A stretch of DNA of 43,747 nt from Marinobacterium sp. (lineage in GTDB: Bacteria; Pseudomonadota; Gammaproteobacteria; Pseudomonadales; Balneatricaceae): NCBI GenBank assembly GCA_025800125.1, contig JAOXSF010000190.1:1-43747 (forward strand), in the 5' to 3' direction. Shown here piece by piece: positions 18,353-27,311 of this stretch. A program made the position numbers and the translations under genes. Under the pieces are notes generated by a model. That model saw only the letters and a list, made by a program, of their open reading frames with translations. It ran no database searches and was not told the origin of the DNA. Position 1 is the stretch's first letter; every line of letters starts with the position of its first letter.

Positions 18353-19702
18353 TCAGGTATAGAACAGGGTAGCCAGACCCAGGAAGGCCATAAAGCCTAC
18401 TACATCGGTAATGGTGGTCAGCAAAACACTGCCCGCCAGGGCCGGGTCGATTCCCATGGCTTTCAGGCCCAGAGGTAGCAGGGTGCCAGCCATGGCGCCT
18501 GCAATCAGGTTAATAATGATTGCCAGTGCAATCACGACGCCGATGGTCAGGTCCTGGAACCAGAGCACGGCAGCAATGGCGACCACGGCGGCCCAGAGCA
18601 GGCCATTTAGTGAACTTACAATCAGCTCACGGTTAAGCAGCCAGCCAGCATTGGAACGCTCCACGTGGCCTAGTGCCTGGCCGCGGATCACCAATGTAAG
18701 AGTCTGAGATCCCGCAATGCCGCCCATACTGGCAACGATCGGCATCAGAACCGCCAGTGCAACAACTTGCTCAATGGTCTCCTCGAACATGCCGATAACC
18801 GCTGATGCAAGAAACGCTGTCAGCAGGTTGATACCCAGCCAGACAGCGCGGCGGCGGGTTGTTTTCATGACCGGAGCAAAGGTGTCTTCATCTTCGTCCA
18901 GACCCGCCATGCTCATCAGTGAGTGGTCTGCGTCTTCACGGATAACGTCGACTACGTCATCGATAGTAATACGGCCGAGCAATTTACCCTCGTCGTCTAC
19001 AACCGGGGCTGATACCAGGTCGTGTTCTTCAAACAGGCGGGCCACCTGGTCATCCGGCATTTCAGCTGGAATGGGTTCTATATCGGTATTCATGATCTCC
19101 CGGACAGTAATGCCCGGGTCGGAAACCAGGAGTTTGGTCAAAGGAAGAAAGCCGATATAACGTTCTTTTCGACTGACAACAATCAGGGTATCTGTCATCT
19201 CTGGAATTTCGTCATGGCGACGGATATAGCGTAATACTGTTTCTACGGTAATATCGGGACGAATAGTTACCGTGTCAGTATTCATCAAACCGCCAGCGGT
19301 GTCTTCCGGGTAGGACAGAACATGTTCGACGCGATCACGGTTCTGCTTATCCATGATGCCCAGCAGTTCACGCATGACGGTGTCAGGCAATTGTTGCAGG
19401 ACGTCAGCCATATCGTCGACATCGAGTGACTCGGTTATAGCCAGTACTTCACTGGCGTTCATCCGGCTGAGAATTTCGGCCTGTACGTCATCCCCTAACT
19501 CTTGTAGTACATCGGCTTCAATTTCTTTACCGACAAGCCCCCATAGCACCTGACGCTCTTTAGGAGGTGTCTTCTCAATCAGGCGAGCAACTTCTACCGG
19601 GCGCAGGCTATTATTGAGTGTATAGCGAATCTGGCGAAATTCACCGCTGTCCAGCGCTTCATTGAGCCGGTCAAGATGGCTTCTATCGTTCAGTCTGCTC
19701 AT
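18353..19702 (-). CDS. mgtE: Magnesium transporter MgtE
   Basis: MgtE is a Mg2+-gated Mg2+ channel of the inner membrane. The 449-residue protein has the full architecture: an N domain of helical repeats (about 25-130; LQQLPDTVMRELLGIMD), a CBS pair (about 135-255; YPEDTAGGLM and GRITIDDVVDVIREDADHS), the plug helix, and five membrane helices from about 285. The pore signature PIVASMGGIAGSQTLTLVIRG and the Mg-site region around NLIAGAMAGTLLPL and DPALAGSVLLTTITD are intact. It is followed after 6 bp by yjgA. TATAAT on the minus strand (19744-19749) is a candidate -10. Confidence 0.96.
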   Translation of the reverse strand: MSRLNDRSHLDRLNEALDSGEFRQIRYTLNNSLRPVEVARLIEKTPPKERQVLWGLVGKEIEADVLQELGDDVQAEILSRMNASEVLAITESLDVDDMADVLQQLPDTVMRELLGIMDKQNRDRVEHVLSYPEDTAGGLMNTDTVTIRPDITVETVLRYIRRHDEIPEMTDTLIVVSRKERYIGFLPLTKLLVSDPGITVREIMNTDIEPIPAEMPDDQVARLFEEHDLVSAPVVDDEGKLLGRITIDDVVDVIREDADHSLMSMAGLDEDEDTFAPVMKTTRRRAVWLGINLLTAFLASAVIGMFEETIEQVVALAVLMPIVASMGGIAGSQTLTLVIRGQALGHVERSNAGWLLNRELIVSSLNGLLWAAVVAIAAVLWFQDLTIGVVIALAIIINLIAGAMAGTLLPLGLKAMGIDPALAGSVLLTTITDVVGFMAFLGLATLFYT

Positions 19703-19749
19703 TACTGTCTGCGCTCTGTGCCAAGGTGTGAAGGGGCCCGGCGATTATA

Positions 19750-19785
19750 ACGAAAAGCCCCCATGAGCGCACGGAGGCTTGTTAT
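19750..19785 (-). terminator. Terminator after ptsO
   Basis: On the minus strand AAGCCTCC and GGGGGCTT form an 8-bp stem with one G-T pair and a 10-nt loop, followed by TTCGTT. It lies about 45 bp downstream of ptsO and closes the long yrbG-to-ptsO gene row. It also overlaps the region expected for the mgtE promoter (TATAAT just downstream). Confidence 0.6.
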
Positions 19786-19824
19786 GCAGGGAGGCGTGTT
19801 ATCAAGGCAGGGAAAAGCGGCGGG

Positions 19825-20094
19825 TTATTCGGCTTCGTCGAAGCGGTTGAGCACCAGAGCTTCTATTGCATGCAGTGCCTGATCGGCGTCATCGCCGTTG
19901 GCCTGGATTGTTAGCTGTGTGCCTTGTGAGGCGGCTAGCATCATCACGGCCATAATGCTTTTACCATCGACTTCGCGGCCTTCCTTCACCAGTTGAATTT
20001 CGCTGCTGAAGCGGCTGGTGGTGTTGATCAGCTTGGCTGCGGCACGAGCATGCAGGCCCAGTTTATTGATAATTGTGATATCTTTCTTCAGCAC
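19825..20094 (-). CDS. ptsO: Phosphocarrier protein NPr (PTS-Ntr)
   Basis: NPr is the HPr-like phosphocarrier of the nitrogen phosphotransferase branch, passing phosphate from PtsP to PtsN. The 89-residue protein has the active-site His15 in NKLGLHARAAAK and the conserved VDGKSIMAVMMLAASQG around the regulatory serine region. I chose GTG 20094 because CAGGAG lies 6 nt upstream and the product (LKKDITIINKLG) begins where HPr/NPr proteins begin; the frame also allows a TTG 19 codons earlier. It follows rapZ by 69 bp and precedes a terminator. Confidence 0.95.
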   Translation of the reverse strand: MLKKDITIINKLGLHARAAAKLINTTSRFSSEIQLVKEGREVDGKSIMAVMMLAASQGTQLTIQANGDDADQALHAIEALVLNRFDEAE

Positions 20095-20163
20095 CTTTGG
20101 CTCCTGTATCTTGCTCCTGTTAGCTACTTTTGTGTTAGCAACGTCTTGCAATCTGATGTGTTG

Positions 20164-21024
20164 TTAGCTGAGTTCCCGGTGACGTACGTGTACATTGCTG
20201 TCCATGTTGGCAGCAAAATGACGGGTTAGTTGCTCAGCCATATAAACAGAGCGATGCTGGCCGCCGGTACAGCCAATACCAATTGTGACATAGCTGCGGT
20301 TATTCGCAGCATAACGTGGTAGCCAGCGTTCCAGGTATTGCTGTATGTCCTGCTGCATTTCTGTTACTTCCGCTTCTTTTTCCAGAAACTCTATCACTGG
20401 TTTTTCCCGGCCATTGAAGCCGCGTAGCTCCGGTATCCAGTAAGGGTTGGGTAGTACACGTACGTCAAATACCAGATCAACATCCAGTGGCACGCCGTGT
20501 TTGAAGCCGAAAGATTCGAATTGTATGGAAAGGTCCTGTTCCTGTCGGCGCGCAATACGTAACTTGATGGTATCACGCAGGTCATACAGACTAAGGCGAG
20601 TGGTATCAATACGAATATCAGCCAGATCTGCAATCGGTTCCAGCAGTTTCTTTTCGTATTGAATCGCCGCTTGCAGCCCGGGATTGTTATCTGACAGAGG
20701 ATGCTTGCGGCGGGTTGCACTATAGCGTTTTAGCAGTGTGGCTTCGGCTGCGTCCAGAAACAGCAGCTCGAAATGGGCATTCCCTTCCTCACGCAGCTGT
20801 TTAAACAGTGCGGGGAACTGCTGCAGGTTGCTGCGCAGATTACGTGCGTCAATGCTGACAGCAACAGATGCCGGGTGGTCACTGTTGGTGTTCATCTGTA
20901 TGACCAGTTCTGGCAATAGCAGGGCTGGAAGATTATCAATGCAGTAAAAGCCTATATCTTCCAGTGCCTGCAAGGCTGTACTTTTACCTGAGCCGGAACG
21001 GCCGCTGACAACAACCAGTTTCAT
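20164..21024 (-). CDS. rapZ: RNase adapter protein RapZ
   Basis: RapZ binds GlcN6P and, in enterics, guides RNase E to the sRNA GlmZ to tune GlmS (UDP-GlcNAc supply). The 286-residue protein starts MKLVVVSGRSGSGKST (Walker A), has a kinase-like N-domain with YCIDNLPALL, and a C-terminal RNA-binding domain with FESFGFKHGVP, ADLVFDVR-like (VDLVFDVRVLPNPYW) and GIGCTGGQHRSVYMAE. Length is standard. It lies between ptsN (15 bp upstream) and ptsO, the conserved PTS-Ntr neighbourhood. Confidence 0.97.
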   Translation of the reverse strand: MKLVVVSGRSGSGKSTALQALEDIGFYCIDNLPALLLPELVIQMNTNSDHPASVAVSIDARNLRSNLQQFPALFKQLREEGNAHFELLFLDAAEATLLKRYSATRRKHPLSDNNPGLQAAIQYEKKLLEPIADLADIRIDTTRLSLYDLRDTIKLRIARRQEQDLSIQFESFGFKHGVPLDVDLVFDVRVLPNPYWIPELRGFNGREKPVIEFLEKEAEVTEMQQDIQQYLERWLPRYAANNRSYVTIGIGCTGGQHRSVYMAEQLTRHFAANMDSNVHVRHRELS

Positions 21025-21039
21025 GGCGAAATCTCCGCG

Positions 21040-21495
21040 TCAATGAGCGGACTGCTGGACCGCATCGTACAGGGATGAAGCTGAAGTACAGGCGCGTAAG
21101 CCGTCGCGAAAACTGGCTCGGCCAAAGTTTTCAGCCAGTGAAGCCAGCGTATTCAGGTGTTGTTCGCAGGCTTCCTCAGGGACTGTGAGGATAAAGAGCA
21201 GATCAACAGGCTGACCATCAATTGCGTCAAAATCAATGGGGGTATCAAGTTTGATCAGGTAGCCCAGAGCTTCATCGCAATTACCTAATCGGCAGTGTGG
21301 AATGGCGACGCCTTCTCCAATGCCTGTACTGCCCAGGCGTTCACGGTTGATCAGGCCTGAAAAAATGGCATCAGCTTCCAGTGATGGATGTTGCCCGGCG
21401 ATGGCGTGGCTAGCCATTTCCAGGACCCGTTTTTTGCTGGCCCCTTCAAGCCCCCAGAGGATACTTGAAGGGGTAATCAGATCAGTAATCGTCAT
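21040..21495 (-). CDS. ptsN: PTS-Ntr EIIA protein PtsN
   Basis: PtsN (EIIA-Ntr) is the terminal phosphoacceptor of the PTS-Ntr system and regulates K+ transport, stress and nitrogen responses by protein-protein contact. The 151-residue EIIA domain has the phospho-histidine in GEGVAIPHCRL (about residue 66), with the family features GASKKRVLEMAS, NRERLGSTGIGEG and PVDLLFILTVPEEACEQHL. It sits directly between hpf and rapZ, downstream of rpoN, as in most gammaproteobacteria. Confidence 0.97.
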   Translation of the reverse strand: MTITDLITPSSILWGLEGASKKRVLEMASHAIAGQHPSLEADAIFSGLINRERLGSTGIGEGVAIPHCRLGNCDEALGYLIKLDTPIDFDAIDGQPVDLLFILTVPEEACEQHLNTLASLAENFGRASFRDGLRACTSASSLYDAVQQSAH

Positions 21496-21513
21496 CGGGT
21501 GATGCGAACCGGT

Positions 21514-21804
21514 TTATTTGTGAGCTTTCAGTTTTTCTTTATGACGGATGATCTGACGATCCAGTTTGTCGATCAGGCCATCAATAGAAGCATACATGTT
21601 GTCATGGTCATGGGAGGCGAAAATCTGTGCGCCGGCCAGGTGCATATCAGCTTCAGCCTGCTGTCGCTGCTTGTCTACGCTGAGAGTTACCTGAACATTG
21701 GTAATATTGTCGAAGTGACGTTCCAGCTTTTCAAACTTGGTGTGAACGTATTCACTCAGGGCTTCAGTCAGTTCGACATGGTGTCCAGTAATATTGATCT
21801 GCAT
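21514..21804 (-). CDS. hpf: Ribosome hibernation promoting factor HPF
   Basis: HPF binds the decoding site of 70S ribosomes in stationary phase and promotes 100S dimers or hibernation. The 96-residue short form begins MQINITGHHVELTEALSEYV and continues with KFEKLERHFDNITNVQVTLSV and the conserved DMYASIDGLIDKLDRQI-type segment (DNMYASIDGLIDKLDRQI), ending in HKEKLKAHK. It has no C-terminal dimerisation domain, so it is the gammaproteobacterial short HPF. It lies 18 bp upstream of ptsN and 96 bp after rpoN. Confidence 0.97.
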   Translation of the reverse strand: MQINITGHHVELTEALSEYVHTKFEKLERHFDNITNVQVTLSVDKQRQQAEADMHLAGAQIFASHDHDNMYASIDGLIDKLDRQIIRHKEKLKAHK

Positions 21805-21900
21805 AGCTTTCTCCTGATTACAGCGGCGATTGCTCGTTTTATAGGGAGTCTATTCTGGCAGCGTCCTGGGTGATAACCCGTACTACAGACTCCACTGTCA

Positions 21901-23418
21901 TTAAACCAGACGCTTTCGCTCATTAGAAGGCGGAATTGCCATTGCCTCGCGATATTTTGCGATGGTGCGCCTGGCGACCTTGATTCCCTGCTCGTCAAGT
22001 AACTGGGCGATCTTGTTATCACTCAGAGGTTTTGCAGGGTTTTCTGCCGCAACCAGTTTTTTGATCACGGCACGAATGGCAGTAGAAGAAGCTGCTCCAC
22101 CATCTGCAGTGCTGACATGGCTGGAAAAGAAATATTTCAGCTCGAAGATGCCGCGAGGCGTATGCATAAACTTTTGTGTTGTAACCCTGGATATTGTGGA
22201 CTCATGCATATCAACAGCTTCGGCAATGTCGTGCAGTACCATGGGTTTCATAGCTTCTTCACCGTGATCCAGAAACTCACTCTGGCGGGCGACTATTTCG
22301 CGGGCAACTTTCAGTAAGGTTTCATTGCGGCTGAGCAGGCTTTTAATAAACCAGCGTGCTTCTTGCAGGTGGTTTTTCAGATAGGTGTTATCCGGGCTGT
22401 TATCTGCCCGCCGGATAAGGTCGGCGTAGCTGCTATTTACACGCAGTCTGGGTGCAATTTCAGGATTCAGACTGACTGTCCATATACCCTTGACCTTTTC
22501 AACAATGACATCCGGAATAACGTATTCCGCTTTTCCTGAAGCGATAATAGCGCCTGGTTTGGGGTTCAGGCTCTGGATCAGTTCTATAACACTCTGTAAC
22601 TGGGGTTCCTTCATGCGAGTCCGACGCATTAGTGTGCGGTAGTCCCGACTGCCCAGCAGGTTAAGGTGTTTATCGACTAGTAGTAATGCTTCCTTGCGAA
22701 GTGGGGTGTTTACAGGCATCTGAATCAGCTGCAGATGCAGACACTCGCTGAGGTCACGGGCAGCGATGCCTGCTGGATCAAATTGCTGCACACGACGCAA
22801 GACTGCTTCAGCTTCGTCCAGTTCAACGTCGTGAAACTGAGCGGGCTGGCTCTGCCGGAAATGTTCATGGATATCTTCCAGTGAGACACTCAGATAACCG
22901 TCCGGGGTAATGCCATCAATGATGGCTGCGGCAATCAGTTGGTCTGTCTCGCTCATCGGTGTCAGGTTGAGTTGCCAGAGCAGGTGATCTTGCAGGGTTT
23001 CCTCTGCGCTATCGTTATCCTGCGGCATCTCTGCAACATCACTGCTGACAGTGCTGCTCTGAAAAGTATCTTCCCAGCTACTGTCGATGCCCAGTTCATC
23101 AGGAATATCGTCCTGCCAGCTATCTTCAGCCTGAGGTGTATCGTCAGTTTCATTTGTACTGGCTGTCAGGGGCTCGGTGGCGTTTGTTGTCTGTTCTTCT
23201 GAAGCTGGCGGCGTTTGCTCGGTGGCTTCGTTGCCGCTGTCTGCGCTGGGGGTATCCTGATCATCTTCACTGGTTTCCAGTAACGGATTGCTGTCCAGTG
23301 CTTCCTGAATCTCCTGTTGTAGATCCAGTGTTGAGAGCTGTAACAGGCGAATTGCCTGCTGCAGCTGTGGCGTCATGGTCAGGTGCTGGCCAATTTTGAG
23401 TTGCAGTGATTGTTTCAT
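21901..23418 (-). CDS. rpoN: RNA polymerase sigma-54 factor
   Basis: RpoN recognises -24/-12 promoters and needs AAA+ activators. The 505-residue protein has the glutamine/leucine-rich activator-interacting region I ([27 protein letters not shown]-type start, residues 1-50), an acidic low-complexity region II (about 52-135, rich in Asp/Glu/Thr), the core-binding domain, an HTH region ([22 protein letters not shown]) and the RpoN box [11 protein letters not shown] near the C-terminus (canonical ARRTVAKYRE, one conservative change). It lies 158 bp after lptB and before hpf. Confidence 0.98.
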   Translation of the reverse strand: MKQSLQLKIGQHLTMTPQLQQAIRLLQLSTLDLQQEIQEALDSNPLLETSEDDQDTPSADSGNEATEQTPPASEEQTTNATEPLTASTNETDDTPQAEDSWQDDIPDELGIDSSWEDTFQSSTVSSDVAEMPQDNDSAEETLQDHLLWQLNLTPMSETDQLIAAAIIDGITPDGYLSVSLEDIHEHFRQSQPAQFHDVELDEAEAVLRRVQQFDPAGIAARDLSECLHLQLIQMPVNTPLRKEALLLVDKHLNLLGSRDYRTLMRRTRMKEPQLQSVIELIQSLNPKPGAIIASGKAEYVIPDVIVEKVKGIWTVSLNPEIAPRLRVNSSYADLIRRADNSPDNTYLKNHLQEARWFIKSLLSRNETLLKVAREIVARQSEFLDHGEEAMKPMVLHDIAEAVDMHESTISRVTTQKFMHTPRGIFELKYFFSSHVSTADGGAASSTAIRAVIKKLVAAENPAKPLSDNKIAQLLDEQGIKVARRTIAKYREAMAIPPSNERKRLV

Positions 23419-23576
23419 AAAACGTTGTGCTTAACCCTGTCTGCAATATCCCGGCAACGGTGATCTATCTGTCTGAACGATGCGCTTATCTCTGGTATGA
23501 AATGTATTATGCGTATCAATTCATAGCGGTAAGATCGGTTCCTGTTTCTGTATCTCTGTATCTGAGAGGTTCTGCT

Positions 23577-24302
23577 TTATAGCCTGAACTGATCACCCAG
23601 ATAGGCGCTACGTACGGCTTCATTTGCCATGATGGCGTCCGGGCTGCCATTTGCAAGAATTACGCCGCCACTGACAATATAGGCCTGCTGGCAGATGTCC
23701 AGTGTCTCTCTTACATTATGGTCTGTGATCAGGATACCGATACCCCGTGCCTGCAGATGGCGTACTGTTGCTTTGATGTCGTTGACGGAAATTGGATCAA
23801 CGCCTGCAAAGGGCTCGTCCAGCAGAATGAAGTCGGGTTCAGTTGCCAGTGCTCTAGCGATCTCTACCCGGCGTCTTTCTCCACCAGAAAGTGCCATGCC
23901 CAGACTGTCACGAATATGTGTAATGTGAAACTCTTCCAGCAATTCGTCGCGTTTTTCGCGTTGCTGGTTGTGCGTCAGGTCACGCCGGGTTTCCAGAATC
24001 GCAAGCAGGTTATCGCTGACGCTGAGTTTACGAAATATAGAAGCTTCCTGAGGCAGATAGCCGATGCCACTGCGGGCCCGACCATGCATCGGTAGCTGTG
24101 TTATATCCTGGTCGCCGATACGAATCTGGCCGCGGTCAGCCTGTATCAGGCCTACGATCATGTAAAAGCAGGTTGTTTTGCCTGCGCCATTAGGGCCCAG
24201 CAGTCCAACGACTTCGCCCTTGTTAATGTTCAGTGACACATCACGAACAACTTCCCGCCCTCGATACTGTTTAGCCAGGTGGAGTGCCTGCAGATTACTC
24301 AT
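23577..24302 (-). CDS. lptB: LPS export ABC transporter ATPase LptB
   Basis: LptB is the cytoplasmic ATPase of LptB2FG, which extracts LPS from the inner membrane and pushes it along LptC-LptA to LptDE. The 241-residue protein has Walker [12 protein letters not shown] (about 37-47), Q-loop in [13 protein letters not shown], the signature [15 protein letters not shown], Walker [14 protein letters not shown] and the switch His in [12 protein letters not shown]. It follows lptA by 6 bp. Confidence 0.98.
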   Translation of the reverse strand: MSNLQALHLAKQYRGREVVRDVSLNINKGEVVGLLGPNGAGKTTCFYMIVGLIQADRGQIRIGDQDITQLPMHGRARSGIGYLPQEASIFRKLSVSDNLLAILETRRDLTHNQQREKRDELLEEFHITHIRDSLGMALSGGERRRVEIARALATEPDFILLDEPFAGVDPISVNDIKATVRHLQARGIGILITDHNVRETLDICQQAYIVSGGVILANGSPDAIMANEAVRSAYLGDQFRL

Positions 24303-24308
24303 TACTGT

Positions 24309-24827
24309 TCACTCACTCGCTGGAACGGGTTGTCTGGGCTGGATAATCATCTGGATACGCCCTTTGCCCTGTTTGCCACCAAAGGCGTTAACGATAGAGC
24401 GTTTGATATTGTAGACGATACGTTCTCCGCTGAAACGGTCTTTGCCTTGCTGAACTTTGCCGTTGCCCGAAATTGTCAGGCTTTGTTTGCTTACATCATA
24501 TTCCATAGTTTGCCCCCAGGCATCAGTCCATGGCTGATCCTGAGCAGGTTTCTGACGGAAGTGGGCAGCTTTTTGCCTGCCTGTGGCAACCAGCCGGTCA
24601 ATACCGCTGTTCGAGCGGTAAAGTTTTACCTGATCTGCGTTGATTTGCAGGCTGCCCTGGCTGATGACAACGTCACCCTGATAGAGGGTAATCCCGGTTT
24701 TTTCATCAATGCTGGCGCTGTCAGCGCTAACATGCACGGGTTGATTACGATCTTCTGGCAGTGCGAAGCTGAAGGTGCTGGTCAGCAGGGTGCTCAATAC
24801 CAGTATGGGTTTAATCCTGTTTGTCAT
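24309..24827 (-). CDS. lptA: Periplasmic LPS transport protein LptA
   Basis: LptA forms the beta-jellyroll filament that carries LPS across the periplasm. The 172-residue precursor has a signal peptide (about 1-22, cut near SFA-LPED) and an OstA-like domain: PVHVSADSASIDEKTGITLYQGDV, then LQINADQVKLYR and IVYNIKRSIVNAFGG. The start overlaps lptC by 17 bp and the stop is 6 bp before lptB, so the three are translationally linked. Length is typical. Confidence 0.95.
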   Translation of the reverse strand: MTNRIKPILVLSTLLTSTFSFALPEDRNQPVHVSADSASIDEKTGITLYQGDVVISQGSLQINADQVKLYRSNSGIDRLVATGRQKAAHFRQKPAQDQPWTDAWGQTMEYDVSKQSLTISGNGKVQQGKDRFSGERIVYNIKRSIVNAFGGKQGKGRIQMIIQPRQPVPASE

Positions 24828-25374
24828 TATTGTGTAGCCCCTTTACCCCGGAGAGCAGATCAATCCGGCCTGTGTTCAGGTCTGCTTTCAGGCCGGCTGC
24901 ACGAATCTGATGACCCGGCATGTTAAATATAATGTCGGTGCGGGTATGCAGCAGTTTTTGCTGAGGAAACCAGCTTAATTGTTCTGTGTATAATTGTTGG
25001 CGACTACCATCACTCAGCCTGCGTTGCAGGATGACATTATCGTATAAATCCATACGCTGCTGGCCATCATCTATCTGGCCTCTGTCAGCCTCCAGTCTGT
25101 TCTGGCTGCCGTTTGCTGAGTGTTGTTCCAGTACGGGTAATGTGAAGTAGTTGATGCCTTGACGGTGTTCCAGATGACTGGCCTGGATCTGTTGCAGAAT
25201 GTCACCTTGAGTGCTGTATTCCGTAATCTTAAGGCCCGTCATAAAGCTGTCGATTTCCGTTTCTGGAGGCTGTACCCGGCTACGTTCAGACGGTGTGTTA
25301 CCTGCACCCCAATACAGTAGAAATGGAATCAGCAGCAAAGCGGCCAGCAACAGGCGAAAACGAGTGCGTCCCAT
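24811..25374 (-). CDS. lptC: LPS export protein LptC
   Basis: LptC is the bitopic inner-membrane protein that receives LPS from LptB2FG and hands it to LptA. The 187-residue product has one N-terminal membrane helix (about 6-24) and a periplasmic beta-jellyroll with EIDSFMTGLKITEYSTQGD, LEADRGQIDDGQQRMDLYDNV and the terminal HTRTDIIFNMPGHQIRAAGL. ATG 25374 has AGGAG 6 nt upstream. Unlike in most relatives, where kdsC abuts lptC, about 300 bp of non-coding DNA lie upstream. Confidence 0.95.
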   Translation of the reverse strand: MGRTRFRLLLAALLLIPFLLYWGAGNTPSERSRVQPPETEIDSFMTGLKITEYSTQGDILQQIQASHLEHRQGINYFTLPVLEQHSANGSQNRLEADRGQIDDGQQRMDLYDNVILQRRLSDGSRQQLYTEQLSWFPQQKLLHTRTDIIFNMPGHQIRAAGLKADLNTGRIDLLSGVKGLHNNDKQD

Positions 25375-25675
25375 CAGTAACTCCTGATGATAATGGGATA
25401 TAGGCGGTGCATACAGGTATGAATGGGGTGGCTCCGTTTCGTATCGTAAAGACTGATCTTGTGGCTATATTGCTCTTACCGCTTGTTACGCCAGCAATTG
25501 CTTGCTCTTGCTGTTACCTCGCCGTATAGCTGTTGAACCTGGCCATTAACGGGTTACATAGTTCTCTGGTTCGACAGCAACCTGGCTTGCAGTGGCTCTG
25601 GCCTTGCGATAGCTCTGTTCTTGCAGTAACTCAGGTCTTTTCGGGTACTGAACGTTTCGGGTCTGACCGGAAATT
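25375..25675. other. Non-coding spacer between kdsC and lptC
   Basis: No frame in these 301 bp has a credible start, length or resemblance to a family. It carries several short near-repeats (ttgcttgctcttgctgtt; ttgcag-type words) but no clear terminator or promoter consensus that I can defend. Since it precedes lptC on the minus strand, it may supply a separate promoter for lptCAB-rpoN. Confidence 0.6.
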
Positions 25676-26221
25676 TTACAGATAGTTGTTCAGAATTTTG
25701 TCCAGCCGCCCCTGGGCTTGTAATATAAATTCACAGAATTCTCGTGCTGCGCCTTCCCCGCCACACCGGTGGGTCACCCAGTCTGCGTGTTGCTGTACCA
25801 GCGGATGGCCATTGGGCACACAGGCGCCGAAACTGGCGGCCCTGATAGCTGCCAGGTCTGGCAGGTCGTCACCGATATAAGCTGTAGTTCTGGCGCTATG
25901 ACCACTGCGTTGCCAGAGTTCTTGCAGTGCTGTCAGCTTGTCTTCCCGGCCCTGTTCAACCCAGGTAATGCCCAGGGCTCTGGCGCGTTGTTCAACCTGA
26001 GGAGAGCGGCGGCCTGTGATGATGGCGGATTCGATACCCGCTTTCTGCAGCAGTTTGATGCCCAGCCCGTCCAGGGTGTTAAACTGTTTTACTTCATGGC
26101 CATCTGCAGTGAATAGTAGCTGGCCGTTGGTAAGAATACCGTCAACATCAAACACAGCAAGTCGTACGCTGGCCGCCTTTTCCGCGAGTGTTTCTTCAAT
26201 CTGGCTATACCAGTTACTCAT
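25676..26221 (-). CDS. kdsC: KDO-8-phosphate phosphatase KdsC
   Basis: KdsC, a C0-type HAD phosphatase, removes phosphate from KDO-8-P in the KDO pathway for lipid A-core. The 181-residue protein has HAD motif I FDVDGILTNG (Asp nucleophile about 24), motif II in AIITGRRSPQVEQRA, and motif IV IGDDLPDLAAI. No extra cap domain is present, typical of the tetrameric family. Its ATG overlaps the kdsD stop by one base. Confidence 0.97.
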   Translation of the reverse strand: MSNWYSQIEETLAEKAASVRLAVFDVDGILTNGQLLFTADGHEVKQFNTLDGLGIKLLQKAGIESAIITGRRSPQVEQRARALGITWVEQGREDKLTALQELWQRSGHSARTTAYIGDDLPDLAAIRAASFGACVPNGHPLVQQHADWVTHRCGGEGAAREFCEFILQAQGRLDKILNNYL

Positions 26222-27195
26222 CAGATCACTCCTGCTTTGAGCATATCGTGCATATTCAGGGCGCCAACGGGAAGCTGGTGTTCATCAACAACAACCAGGG
26301 CGCTAATTTTGCGTTCCTGCATTATCTGTACCGCTTCGGCTGCCAGGGCATCGGCATGAATTGTTGTGCAGTTGGCTGTCATGGCGTCGCGTATCAGCGT
26401 GCTTTTCAGGTCTGTTTCCTGATCAATGGCACGGCGCAGATCTCCGTCGGTAAAAATACCACATAGCTTGCCTTCTGCGTTGACAATTGCAGTCATTCCC
26501 AGGCGTTTTCGAGTTACTTCCATCAACGCATCTTGCAGCAATGTCGCTTCGCCAACAACGGGTACATCCTGGCCGGTGTGCATGACATTCTCTACTTTTA
26601 GCAGCAAACGGCGACCCAGGCTTCCGCCCGGATGTGAGAAGGCAAAGTCTTCGGCGCCAAACCCGCGTGCCTCCAGTAGTGCTATTGCAAGTGCATCCCC
26701 TAGTACTAACTGTGTGGTGGTGCTGGATGTGGGGGCCAGATTGAGGGGGCAGGCTTCTTTATCAACGCCAATATGAAGGTCTGCATCGGCGGCCCTTGAA
26801 AGTGTTGAGCTGGCGTTGGCTGTAATGCTGATCAATGGGGCATTCATGCGTTTGATCAGTGGTAGGATGGTAACAATTTCACCCGTTTCACCTGAGTTTG
26901 ACAGAGCCAGCACAACATCGTTATGGGTGAACATGCCCAGGTCACCATGGCTGGCTTCGCCCGGGTGTACAAAAAAAGCGGGTGTGCCTGTGCTGGCAAG
27001 TGTTGCCGCAATTTTACGGCCGATATGTCCTGATTTTCCCATCCCTGTCACAATGATGCGGCCTTTGCAGTTCAGCATCAGTTCGCAGGCACGCACGAAG
27101 TCAGCATCCAGATGCTGGTTCAGAGCGCTAACTGCATCTGCTTCAAGTGTGATGGTGCGGCGGGCAGATGCAATGAAATCAGTAGTGTCATTCAT
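26221..27195 (-). CDS. kdsD: Arabinose-5-phosphate isomerase KdsD
   Basis: KdsD interconverts ribulose-5-P and arabinose-5-P, the first step of KDO synthesis. The 324-residue protein has an N-terminal SIS domain (about 25-175; GRIIVTGMGKSGHIGRKIAATL, HPGEASHGDLGM, LSNSGETGE) and two C-terminal CBS domains (about 205-324; CGIFTDGDLRRAI, KISALVVVDEHQLPVG). The ATG at 27195 gives the family N-terminus; a TTG 20 codons upstream is also in frame. Neighbours kdsC and yrbG match the E. coli order. Confidence 0.96.
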   Translation of the reverse strand: MNDTTDFIASARRTITLEADAVSALNQHLDADFVRACELMLNCKGRIIVTGMGKSGHIGRKIAATLASTGTPAFFVHPGEASHGDLGMFTHNDVVLALSNSGETGEIVTILPLIKRMNAPLISITANASSTLSRAADADLHIGVDKEACPLNLAPTSSTTTQLVLGDALAIALLEARGFGAEDFAFSHPGGSLGRRLLLKVENVMHTGQDVPVVGEATLLQDALMEVTRKRLGMTAIVNAEGKLCGIFTDGDLRRAIDQETDLKSTLIRDAMTANCTTIHADALAAEAVQIMQERKISALVVVDEHQLPVGALNMHDMLKAGVI

Positions 27196-27311
27196 GGTTG
27201 AGGTATAGCCTCGGACAGCTGTATTAAGTTTTATGGCCTGCGGGCCGGTGTTCAAAATGATGTGGTGCAGGACAGGTGTCAGTCTGAGCGCTTGCCCTGC
27301 TCGGTCATACT

